A stretch of 6,082 bases of DNA from Chloroflexi bacterium RBG_16_68_14 (GTDB lineage: Bacteria; Chloroflexota; Dehalococcoidia; DSTF01; RBG-16-68-14), in NCBI GenBank assembly GCA_001796995.1, contig MGOB01000059.1, positions 37,182-43,263 of the forward strand, written 5' to 3'. The translations under genes were made by a program, and so were the position numbers. This document shows, one piece after another, positions 1 to 5,804 of this stretch; position 1 is the stretch's first letter, and each line of letters starts with the position of its first letter. The notes beneath the pieces are model-generated. The model made no database searches. It was not told the origin of the DNA and saw only the letters and a program-made list of their open reading frames with translations.

Positions 1-890
1 GGGTCATCGGGCGCCAGCGCCTCCCGCAGGAAGTCCAGCACCCGACGTTCGTACTCCTCCGGCGCCGCCTGCCAGCCGCGGGCGTGGGCGGCGCCGGGGA
101 TGAGCCAGAACCGCTTCGGCTCGCGGGCCTCCTGGAACAGGCGCTCGGTCTCGTCGGCACCGATGACGGCGTCGCGTTCGTCGGCGATGAGGAAGATAGG
201 GCGGGGGCTGAGGGCAACCACCACGTCGAAGGGCTGGGGGCCGTCCAAGGACTGGCCCAAGCGCCGTTCGATGAGCCACTTCCCCAGCGGGGCGAAGGGG
301 AAGTGGGGCAGATAAAAGTAGTGGCGCAGAGCCCGGGCCATGATCGCCTCTTGGGTGGCATAAGGGCACTCGGCGACGACGGCGCGCACCCGCTGGTCGT
401 GGGCAGCGACCAGGATCGCCACGACTGCGCCCATCGACATTCCCAGCACCCCGAGACGCCCGGCGTCCACCTCGGGCCGGGCGGACAGGGCGTCCAGGGC
501 GCCCAGCAGGTCGCCCCGCTCCCTGAGCCCCAGGGTGATGGCATCGCCCCCGCTCTTGCCGCGATGGCGGTAGTCGAAGGCGAGGACGGCGAAGCCGGCG
601 CGGTGAAGGAAGTTGGCGTGGGGTAACAGCTCGGCGCGGGAGCGGGCCCAGCCATGGGAGAGGACGACGGCCGGGGCGGGAGCCGCTGTGCGAGCGGGGA
701 TGAACCAGCCGGCGAGCCGGGTGCCGTCGCGGCTGGGGAAGGAGACCTCCTCAGCGGGCAGGTCGAAGTCGCTCAGGCCGTGGTCCTCCACCCGCGGCCT
801 TGGGTGCAGGACCTGCTGGGAGATGACCCAGGCGGCGATGAGGGGCGCGCCGGTGAGTGCGGAGGCGGCGAGAGCGAGGCGGCGTAGCAT
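1..890 (-). CDS. Alpha/beta hydrolase with N-terminal membrane anchor (3' end beyond window)
   Basis: The reading frame is open from the ATG at 890 to the left edge, giving 296 codons without a stop, so the C-terminus lies outside the window. Residues 1-26 are basic then hydrophobic (MLRRLALAAS...), fitting a signal peptide or single membrane anchor, so the enzyme is probably extracytoplasmic. The fold is a serine hydrolase: an oxyanion-region HGW at 79-81, the nucleophile elbow GMSMG with Ser152, a catalytic Asp candidate at 240 (IADERDAV) and His269 in PGAAH. This resembles the dienelactone-hydrolase/BAAT-like or S9/S15-peptidase-like hydrolases; the substrate cannot be told. An in-frame ATG at 926 would add 12 residues and has a weak AGGG upstream, whereas 890 has no clear ribosome binding site, so the start is unsettled. 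It is transcribed divergently from the exchanger gene across a 50-bp gap. Confidence 0.88.
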   Translation of the reverse strand, partial: MLRRLALAASALTGAPLIAAWVISQQVLHPRPRVEDHGLSDFDLPAEEVSFPSRDGTRLAGWFIPARTAAPAPAVVLSHGWARSRAELLPHANFLHRAGFAVLAFDYRHRGKSGGDAITLGLRERGDLLGALDALSARPEVDAGRLGVLGMSMGAVVAILVAAHDQRVRAVVAECPYATQEAIMARALRHYFYLPHFPFAPLGKWLIERRLGQSLDGPQPFDVVVALSPRPIFLIADERDAVIGADETERLFQEAREPKRFWLIPGAAHARGWQAAPEEYERRVLDFLREALAPDD

Positions 891-940
891 GAACGTGGCC
901 GGGAATATCCCCAGGCTTCCCCCCATGCTACCCTGAGGCG

Positions 941-2257
941 ATGTCCCAGGAAAGGGAGCGCCAAGGCGCGCTGGAAGCGCCCAACAACTATCTCCGCTAC
1001 TGGCTCCAGATCACCGCCGCCGTCCTGGTGGCGGCGCCGGCGCCCGTGCTGCGCACGCTGTCGATAGCCGACTTACCACACCCGGAACTCCCCAGCGGCG
1101 CGGAATCGGCCATCTTCGGCCTCTCCATCCTGGCGGCCGCCACCCTCCTCGTCTGGGGCACTGAGGTTGCCGAACAGCTCGTCTCGGCCATGCTGGCGCT
1201 GGCGGTGCTGGCGATCATCGCCGTCCTGCCGGAGTACGCGGTGGACCTCTACTTCGCTTGGACGGCGCCCGACAACCCGGAGAACGCCCAGTTCGCCCTG
1301 GCCAACATGACCGGCGGCAACCGGCTGCTCATCGGGTTCGCCTGGCCCTCGGTCTTCTTCCTCTTCTGGCTGCGGCAGCGCAAGCGGGATCTCGCGGTGG
1401 GGAAGCAGAACGCGCTGGGGCTGGTGTTCCTGAGCGTCGCCACCATCTACAGCTTCTCTATCCCGCTGCGCCAGCACCTGACGCTGTTCGACGCCGCCGT
1501 GCTGATCGGCCTCTTCCTCGTCTACCTGGCGCTCTCCTCGCGGGCGCCGCCTTTCGAAGCAGAGCTGGTGGGCCCAGCACAGGCCATCGCTGCGCTGCCG
1601 CTGGGCCCGCGCTGGGCGGTGGTGGCGGGCATCTTCGTCTACGCTGCGGGCACCGTCTTCGCGGCGGCCGAGCCCTTCGCCGAGGGGCTGGTGGATTCGG
1701 GGAAGGCGCTGGGCATCGAGGAGTTCCTGCTGGTGCAGTGGGTGGCGCCCCTCGCCTCGGAGGCGCCCGAGTTCCTGGTGGCGGCCATGCTAGCGCTGCG
1801 GGGGCGGGCGAGCGCCGGCATGACCCTCCTCATCTCCTCCAAGGTGAACCAGTGGACCCTCCTGGTCGGCTCGCTCCCCGTCGCCTACAGCATCTCCGGC
1901 GCCACCTGGGCGCCCCTAGACATGGACGCCCGCCAGGCGGAGGAGGTGTTCCTCACCGCCGGGCAGTCCCTCTTCGCGATCGCAGTGCTCACCAGCCTCA
2001 GCTTCAGCGCTCGGGAGGCGACGTTCATCTTCGTCATGTTCAGCGTGCAGTTGGTGATTCCTATCCCCCAGGTGCGCCTGGGGTTCGGCGCCGCCTACGT
2101 GCTGCTGGCGCTCCTCTGGTTCCTCTCGGAGCGCCCGCTCATCCCCCAGCTGTTCCAGACCGCCCGACAGACCCTGGCCCAAGCGCCCTCGGCCAACCCC
2201 GCCCGCTCGGCCCAACCCGCAGGGCGCAGCGGGCGAAAGAAGCCAGGCCCGACCTGA
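941..2257 (+). CDS. Sodium/calcium exchanger-like integral membrane protein
   Basis: This 438-aa protein is very hydrophobic, with about ten to eleven predicted membrane helices and a cytosolic-looking tail (about 405-438) rich in Ala, Pro, Arg and Lys. Two repeats resemble the alpha repeats of the CaCA (Ca2+/cation antiporter) superfamily: alpha-1 with Pro97-Glu98 followed by NMTGGN (122-127), and alpha-2 with SEAPE (273-277) followed by SSKVN (299-303). The Pro-Glu pair is the ion-binding glutamate position in both halves. The Thr-Ser that normally precede it are Ala-Val in alpha-1 and Ser-Glu in alpha-2, so the ion may differ from Na+/Ca2+. The likely role is exchange of a cation against Na+ or H+ across the cytoplasmic membrane. 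GAGG stands only 2 bases before the ATG, an unusually short spacing. The gene converges on the HD-GYP gene with 10 bp between stops. Confidence 0.82.
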   Translation: MSQERERQGALEAPNNYLRYWLQITAAVLVAAPAPVLRTLSIADLPHPELPSGAESAIFGLSILAAATLLVWGTEVAEQLVSAMLALAVLAIIAVLPEYAVDLYFAWTAPDNPENAQFALANMTGGNRLLIGFAWPSVFFLFWLRQRKRDLAVGKQNALGLVFLSVATIYSFSIPLRQHLTLFDAAVLIGLFLVYLALSSRAPPFEAELVGPAQAIAALPLGPRWAVVAGIFVYAAGTVFAAAEPFAEGLVDSGKALGIEEFLLVQWVAPLASEAPEFLVAAMLALRGRASAGMTLLISSKVNQWTLLVGSLPVAYSISGATWAPLDMDARQAEEVFLTAGQSLFAIAVLTSLSFSAREATFIFVMFSVQLVIPIPQVRLGFGAAYVLLALLWFLSERPLIPQLFQTARQTLAQAPSANPARSAQPAGRSGRKKPGPT

Positions 2258-2267
2258 TTAGCCCCGG

Positions 2268-3533
2268 CTAGGCGGCCTCGCGCAGCTGGGACGCTCCCGA
2301 GCCAGCACCGTTGCCTATCTCCCGGCTGATGTGGCTGATGACGCCCCGCTCCCATAGCTCCACGAAAGCGTCGACCAGCCGCGGGTCCAGGTGGGAGCCG
2401 GCCATCCGCTGGATCTCCTGGATGGCGGCCTCAGGCGGCCACGCTTCCTTGTAGGGGCGCTTGCTGATCAGCGCGTCGTAGACGTCGGCGACGGCGACGA
2501 TGCGGGCGACGAAGGGGATCTGCTGGCCGGTGATACCATCGGGGTAGCCACTCCCGTCCCAGTGCTCGTGGTGCCAGCGCACGACCTGGCGGGCCAGCGC
2601 GAAGTCCTGGTTCTCGATCAGCAGCTCGTCACCCCAAAGCGGGTGCTTCTTTATCGTGTGCCACTCTGCCGGACTGAGCGGGCCCGGTTTCTTCAGGATA
2701 GCGTCGGGGATGTTCGCCTTGCCGACATCGTGGATCAGCGAGGCGTAGGCGATCTCCTGCGCCTGCCGTTCCGAAAGGCCCACGTAACGGGCAAGCGCTC
2801 TCGAGAAGTGCTGGATGCGATGGAGGTGGGCGCCGGCGTCGGTATCCCGCGCCTCCACCAGCTTCGCCAGCATGCCCATCGTCTGGCGGTTGTGCTGCTC
2901 CACGTTCCTGCGGCGCCGCTCCAGCTCCAATGCAATCGCCAGGGCGAGGAGGCCGATGACGGCGAAGAAGACGAGACGGATGGGGAGCTGATCGCGGAAT
3001 TGGCTGCCAGCCGGAAAGTAGAGGTAGGTACCGAGAGCGAACCAAGCGACCCACAGGGCGGTGAAGAACAACGAGCCGACAGGTGCCAGCTTGAATACGC
3101 CTGAGACGATGTACACCAGAAACACCAGCCAGATGTCCGAGATGGAGCCGCTCGCCGCCATCTCGCGGAGGACGTAGAGGGACGCTCCCATCAAGACCAT
3201 CGAGTCCAGGGTCACGCCCAGGATGCGCGCCAGCAGGAGCCACTTCCTCACGAACACCAGATAGGCAAGCGGAACGCTGTACGCCAGCACCACCAGACAG
3301 GCCACCATCACCGCCGGCCAGCCGGGGATGCGCATCTGCTGGATGGGCAGAACGCCGATGATCACGGTCGCTGTGAGCGCGCGCTGCACCACGTCCCAGC
3401 GCATCGCGCTCATGTCCGTCAGCCCGACGACGGTGGGCGCGATGTGGCTTAACCAGCGGAGGGCAAAGTGCTGCCCGCCGGGCACAGCGTCCGGCAGACG
3501 GTGGCTACCGTTGTGGGAGAGCGCCTCACGCAT
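2268..3533 (-). CDS. Six-helix membrane HD-GYP domain phosphodiesterase
   Basis: The 421-aa product has a soluble N-terminus of about 50 residues, about six membrane helices (roughly 51-69, 72-95, 98-122, 132-148, 153-172, 185-203), a charged probable coiled-coil linker (203-222) and a cytoplasmic HD-GYP domain to the end. Family motifs are complete: EARD (227-230) with His236, HDVGK (268-272), IPDAIL (275-280), His297, HHE (321-323), GYPDG (329-333), ADVYDAL (349-355) and RPYK (359-362). HD-GYP proteins hydrolyse cyclic-di-GMP with a two- or three-metal centre; the residue four before His236, glutamate in trinuclear enzymes, is Asp232 here. The membrane part resembles no sensor domain I can name and may respond to a membrane or lipid cue. 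The start at 3533 agrees with the candidate promoter upstream; Met41 and Met44 are alternatives. It is probably transcribed separately from pncB, 123 bp upstream. Confidence 0.93.
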   Translation of the reverse strand: MREALSHNGSHRLPDAVPGGQHFALRWLSHIAPTVVGLTDMSAMRWDVVQRALTATVIIGVLPIQQMRIPGWPAVMVACLVVLAYSVPLAYLVFVRKWLLLARILGVTLDSMVLMGASLYVLREMAASGSISDIWLVFLVYIVSGVFKLAPVGSLFFTALWVAWFALGTYLYFPAGSQFRDQLPIRLVFFAVIGLLALAIALELERRRRNVEQHNRQTMGMLAKLVEARDTDAGAHLHRIQHFSRALARYVGLSERQAQEIAYASLIHDVGKANIPDAILKKPGPLSPAEWHTIKKHPLWGDELLIENQDFALARQVVRWHHEHWDGSGYPDGITGQQIPFVARIVAVADVYDALISKRPYKEAWPPEAAIQEIQRMAGSHLDPRLVDAFVELWERGVISHISREIGNGAGSGASQLREAA

Positions 3534-3568
3534 ACCTATCCCTACTATTTTCGGCGCACGGCGGAAGG

Positions 3569-3597
3569 AGTATATAGGTCAGGGGCGATAATCGGCG
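3569..3597 (-). promoter_or_regulatory. Candidate promoter of the HD-GYP gene
   Basis: On the minus strand, TATACT (3574 to 3569) matches the sigma70 -10 box at five of six positions and lies about 36 bases before the start codon. At the expected -35 distance (about 3597-3592) there is only CGCCGA, a poor match. The 9-bp palindrome CGATAATCG (3586-3594) overlaps that spot and could be an operator that compensates for the weak -35. The call rests on composition and position only. Confidence 0.3.
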
Positions 3598-3656
3598 CTG
3601 AGAGGCCAAAATAGTCGCTGGCGGCTGGATGGGGCGCGCGGAGAGGCTTCGTTCGC

Positions 3657-4820
3657 CTAGAGCGTCCCCATCGCGGCCACCTGGCGCAGCGCCCGCTCGC
3701 GGATAGCGTCCGGTGTGGGCAACGGGGCGGCGAGTCCTCCGTCGATAAGCAGCGGCTGGAGGAGCGGCTCCCGGCGCCCGCCGCAGGGGCAGGGCCCACC
3801 GTCCTCCACCAGGGGCAGCACCTCGTCGACGCCGCACCGGGGACAGCGCCAGACCTGCTTCGCCCCGCTCCACTTGCCGCGCTTGGCCAGAGGACGGCCC
3901 TCGATCTCGACGAGGTCCATGGAGAAGTCGACGATAGGAGCGGCGGCGATGTCCCCGCCCACGCCGAAGCCATCGACCACGGAAGCCAGCTGCTGGATCT
4001 CCTCCTCGCCGATGCCGCCGCTGACGTAGATGCGCACGTGACGGAAGCCGCGCAGGTCCAACTCCCAACGCACCTCGCGCAGGAGCTGGAGGAAGTCGCC
4101 GCGGCGGGAGCTGGGAGTGTCCAGCCGCACCCCGGCCAGCGCTTCGCCCAGCGCCTCGGCTACCCGCACCGCCTCGAACTTCTCGTCCTGGAAGGTATCG
4201 ATGAGGGCGACGCGGGGGACGCCCGGCTCGATGACCCGGTCGAAGGCGCGCACCGCGTCCACCGTGTCGCCCATGATGAGGATGAGCGCGTGGGGGATGG
4301 TGCCGGTGGGGTCGTGCCGGATGAGCTGGGCGGCGGCCAGCGAGGAGACGCCATCACAACCGCCGATATAGGCGGCCCGTTCGATCATAGGGGAGATGGC
4401 GGGGTGCAGGCGGCGGGCGCCGAAGCTGAGTACCAGCCGTTCGCCCGCCAGTTTCTTGCAGCGAGCGGCGGCGGTGGCGATGCCCGTCGCTTGGCAGAGG
4501 AGCCCCAGCACCGCCGTCTCCAGCAGCCCGAACTCCAGATAGGGCCCTTCGATCTCCAGCACCGGCTGCAGCGGGCGGAACGGCGTGCCCTCCGCCATCG
4601 CCCGCACCGTCACCGCCCGCCCCACCAGCAGCGCGACGCACTCTTCGACGCCGGCGAGCAGCCCCCAGGGCCAGCCGTGGGGCAACGCCTTCGCCATGAA
4701 CTCGGCGCGGACGCGGGGGTTGCGCCCCTCCGCCTCCAGGACGCGCCGCGTACGCTCGAAGTAGACATCGGTGGTCTTGCCGGCACGGATATCGTCGAAG
4801 CTGGCGATGTGCAGCGGCAT
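3657..4820 (-). CDS. pncB: Nicotinate phosphoribosyltransferase, archaeal-type with zinc knuckle
   Basis: This enzyme joins nicotinate and PRPP, with ATP, to nicotinate mononucleotide, the entry step of NAD salvage (Preiss-Handler pathway), in the cytoplasm. The 387-aa length and motif order fit the family: DVYFERT (18-24), FGARRLHP (133-140) near the substrate pocket, TGTIPH (172-177), with His177 at the position of the phosphorylated histidine, DTF (208-210), RLD (232-234), SGG (267-269) and the glycine-rich phosphate loop GFGVGGD (284-290). Near the C-terminus four cysteines (326, 329, 344, 346; CPRC and CPC) form a zinc knuckle, as known in the Thermoplasma acidophilum enzyme and unlike classical E. 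coli PncB. The start is secure: GGGAGGTG stands about 5 bases before the ATG. It follows the two winged-helix genes on the same strand after 77 bp and is probably co-transcribed with them. Confidence 0.92.
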   Translation of the reverse strand: MPLHIASFDDIRAGKTTDVYFERTRRVLEAEGRNPRVRAEFMAKALPHGWPWGLLAGVEECVALLVGRAVTVRAMAEGTPFRPLQPVLEIEGPYLEFGLLETAVLGLLCQATGIATAAARCKKLAGERLVLSFGARRLHPAISPMIERAAYIGGCDGVSSLAAAQLIRHDPTGTIPHALILIMGDTVDAVRAFDRVIEPGVPRVALIDTFQDEKFEAVRVAEALGEALAGVRLDTPSSRRGDFLQLLREVRWELDLRGFRHVRIYVSGGIGEEEIQQLASVVDGFGVGGDIAAAPIVDFSMDLVEIEGRPLAKRGKWSGAKQVWRCPRCGVDEVLPLVEDGGPCPCGGRREPLLQPLLIDGGLAAPLPTPDAIRERALRQVAAMGTL

Positions 4821-4853
4821 GGGGCACCTCCCGGTGGCGGCGTCGCTCGCGGC

Positions 4854-4894
4854 GGACGGTCCAGCCTGGTCTGTCTCCAGAGGATGGGACCGCC
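4854..4894 (-). other. Possible RNA hairpin in the gap before pncB
   Basis: The 77-bp gap between the second regulator and pncB can fold: 4854-4862 pairs with 4887-4894 over 8 bp with one bulged base, and inside it CTGG (4866-4869) pairs with CCAG (4877-4880) around a 7-base loop. It lies about 30 bases upstream of the pncB ribosome binding site. It has no U-tract, so it is not a standard terminator; it could modulate pncB translation or mRNA stability, or be chance in GC-rich DNA. Confidence 0.2.
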
Positions 4895-4898
4895 GGCC

Positions 4899-5243
4899 CT
4901 ACGTGACGGGATGGGCTTCGTCGTCGAAGGCAGGATACCCCGGTGGCTGCAGGGGCAGCAAAGCATCAAGAAGGGAGGAGACGAAGGCATCTGGCACCAG
5001 GCCGGGAGCGGTGCCCTCACGCCGGTAGCCGGAGAGGTGCTCGAAGCTCACGGTGTAGCTGTTGCGCCGTCCGGAGCGCTCGCACACGATGACGTGGGCC
5101 TCCCGCAGGTCCTGGAGGACGGAGTGAGCCGCCCGCTCCGTGACACCGACGGCGCGAGCAATCTCGCGCACGGTGGAGTGCGGATGCTGGGTCACATGGA
5201 GCAGGACAAGGGCGTGCGTGGTCAGAAAACCCCAGCGTCGCAT
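4899..5243 (-). CDS. Winged helix-turn-helix regulator, second tandem copy
   Basis: The 114-aa product starts MRRWGFLTTHALVLL and carries a DNA-binding winged helix over about residues 5-65: helix 1 (10-18), a helix-turn-helix at STVREIARAVGVTERAA (23-39), recognition helix to about 49, and a wing around the GRR turn (58-60). It resembles the small MarR/ArsR-like regulators of high-GC bacteria whose N-terminus reads W-x-F-L-T-N-H-A-H-V-L. No ligand domain is visible; the C-terminal 45 residues are not recognised. The frame is open further upstream to 5423, but the ATG at 5243 is preferred because it aligns exactly with the start of the upstream paralogue, lies 4 bases after that gene's stop, and the upstream extension would overlap it. 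No ribosome binding site is seen, so translation is probably coupled. Confidence 0.84.
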   Translation of the reverse strand: MRRWGFLTTHALVLLHVTQHPHSTVREIARAVGVTERAAHSVLQDLREAHVIVCERSGRRNSYTVSFEHLSGYRREGTAPGLVPDAFVSSLLDALLPLQPPGYPAFDDEAHPVT

Positions 5244-5247
5244 GGCA

Positions 5248-5589
5248 TTACGCCGACTTGGACCTCGGCTGGTCGCTGTTTGCCATCTCCGCGGCCAGCC
5301 GGGCGAGGCCGCGGAGGGTGGCGTCGATGAGCGGGGTGGGGATCTCCATGTCGGAAGCGCCCCACGGGCGGTGCTTCGCCAGGGCCACCGGGTCCACCTC
5401 GTTGACGTTTTGGCGTCCGTCACGCCGGCTGCGCACGATGCCCGCGCGCCGCAGGTCGTGGAGCACGCTGATGGCCGCCCGCTCCGTGATTCCCGTAGCC
5501 AGCGCTATCTCCCGCCCCGTGGAACGAGGGTTACGGGCGATCTGGATCAACACGTGCGCGTGGTTCGTGAGGAATCCCCAAGTTCGCAA
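5248..5589 (-). CDS. Winged helix-turn-helix regulator, first tandem copy (TTG start)
   Basis: The 113-aa product starts MRTWGFLTNHAHVLIQ and has the same winged-helix layout as the gene after it: helix-turn-helix at about 23-39 (STGREIALATGITERAA), recognition helix to 49, wing near DGRQN (57-61). The two proteins share 36 of the first 61 residues without gaps and diverge beyond, so they are tandem duplicates or a heterodimer-like pair. The start codon is TTG, supported by a strong ribosome binding site, GAGGTGA, about 7 bases upstream. It is the first gene of the apparent operon with the second regulator and pncB, and may control it. The AT-rich foldback element begins at the edge of its ribosome binding site, so its transcription probably starts within or beyond that element. 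Confidence 0.86.
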   Translation of the reverse strand: MRTWGFLTNHAHVLIQIARNPRSTGREIALATGITERAAISVLHDLRRAGIVRSRRDGRQNVNEVDPVALAKHRPWGASDMEIPTPLIDATLRGLARLAAEMANSDQPRSKSA

Positions 5590-5602
5590 GAATCTTCACC
5601 TC
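5587..5602 (-). promoter_or_regulatory. Ribosome binding site and TTG start of first regulator
   Basis: On the minus strand GAGGTGA (5602 to 5596), then six bases, then TTG (5589-5587). The close match to the anti-Shine-Dalgarno sequence decides the TTG start. Its outer edge overlaps the TCA flank (5601-5603) of the neighbouring foldback element. Confidence 0.7.
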
Positions 5603-5603
5603 A

Positions 5604-5622
5604 GGGGGCTTGACAGTAGCGT
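5604..5622 (+). repeat. Left terminal inverted repeat
   Basis: It reads GGGGGCTTGACAGTAGCGT and is complementary to the right end apart from one extra C and two mismatches. It contains the TTGACA -35 box of the rightward promoter. Confidence 0.6.
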
Positions 5623-5637
5623 TTCATGTATTATAAT
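5610..5637 (+). promoter_or_regulatory. Consensus sigma70 promoter facing right, inside the element
   Basis: TTGACA (5610-5615), a 16-bp spacer and TATAAT (5632-5637) match the bacterial housekeeping consensus at all twelve positions. Expected transcription start is near 5644. The first possible coding frame downstream with a ribosome-binding-like AGGGA is the ATG at 5833, whose codon use does not look like a gene here, so the transcript, if made, may be non-coding or fire into sequence beyond the window. Confidence 0.6.
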
Positions 5638-5640
5638 ACA
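5627..5640. repeat. 14-bp perfect palindrome over the -10 box
   Basis: TGTATTATAATACA is identical on both strands and covers the -10 box of the rightward promoter. Because of the symmetry, TATAAT is also present on the minus strand (5635 to 5630), but no good -35 is spaced for it. A perfect palindrome over a -10 box is what an operator for a dimeric winged-helix repressor would look like, and two such regulators are encoded next door; this link is inference. Confidence 0.5.
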
Positions 5641-5741
5641 CGTAAGTTGTATCATAATAGTCCGTTCAGGTGAGATATTTCACGTAGTAGTATACATGGA
5701 ATGCCATTCACGCAGTAAAACGGATGATACATCTTACGTGT
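5638..5741. repeat. Inner inverted repeat of the element
   Basis: The 18-base arms 5638-5655 and 5724-5741 are complementary at 17 positions (mismatch 5647/5732). Pairing resumes after a five-base bulge with TCCGTT (5661-5666) against 5719-5724, sharing one base with the first stem. Within the loop are the near-palindromes GTGAGATATTTCAC (5670-5683) and GAATGCCATTC (5699-5709). A transcript from either strand could form a long rod-like hairpin. Confidence 0.65.
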
Positions 5742-5770
5742 AGCCACACTCGTTCTTCACCAGTCATGTA

Positions 5771-5799
5771 ATTTTATTCATTACGGACGGTACAGTCAA
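5771..5799 (-). promoter_or_regulatory. Sigma70-like promoter facing left toward the regulator/pncB operon
   Basis: On the minus strand TTGACT (5799 to 5794), a 17-bp spacer and TAAAAT (5776 to 5771) match the consensus at ten of twelve positions with ideal spacing. Expected start is near 5764, giving a leader of about 175 bases that includes the inner inverted repeat before the TTG start at 5589. It is the best promoter candidate for the operon. Confidence 0.55.
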
Positions 5800-5804
5800 C
5801 CCCC
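5787..5804 (-). repeat. Right terminal inverted repeat
   Basis: On the minus strand it reads GGGGGTTGACTGTACCGT, the partner of the left end. Its TTGACT is the -35 box of the leftward promoter. TCA follows directly outside, as at the left end. Confidence 0.6.

Larger units (their letters stand above)
5604..5804. mobile_element. MITE-like AT-rich foldback element, 201 bp
   Basis: An island of about 38% GC (69 of 180 bases, 5611-5790, hand count) sits in otherwise very GC-rich DNA. Its ends are imperfect inverted repeats: 5604-5622 and the complement of 5787-5804 agree at 16 of 18 positions with one gap, both starting GGGGG and then (C)TTGAC-GTA-CGT. Weaker complementarity continues inward (10 of 14 around 5626-5639), and an inner repeat pairs 5638-5655 with 5724-5741. 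TCA occurs directly outside both ends (5601-5603 and 5805-5807), consistent with a 3-bp target duplication. There is no transposase gene, so if mobile it is non-autonomous. I do not recognise the family from the ends. The alternative is a native, highly palindromic regulatory region. Confidence 0.55.

Noticed and set aside
2259..2270. TAGCC-CC-GGCTA near-palindrome between the two convergent stops, as a bidirectional terminator
   Set aside because: The stem would be only 4 bp with a 4-base loop and there is no T-run on either side.
1258..2271. 337-codon plus-strand frame overlapping the exchanger gene
   Set aside because: It is a shadow frame: Arg/Gly/Ala-rich product without motifs, while the other frame encodes a well-formed membrane protein.
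4038..5330. 430-codon plus-strand frame antisense to pncB and the regulators
   Set aside because: Low-complexity product without family motifs, opposite to clearly recognised genes; expected from GC-rich codon bias.
5244..5423. N-terminal extension of the second regulator to 5423 (174 aa)
   Set aside because: The extra 60 residues are Arg/Pro/Ser-rich and lie out of frame within the first regulator; the ATG at 5243 aligns exactly with the paralogue's start.
5604..5804. Integron attC site as an explanation of the palindromic island
   Set aside because: The ends read GGGGG...CCCCC, without the GTTRRRY/RYYYAAC core sites, and no integrase or cassette array is seen.
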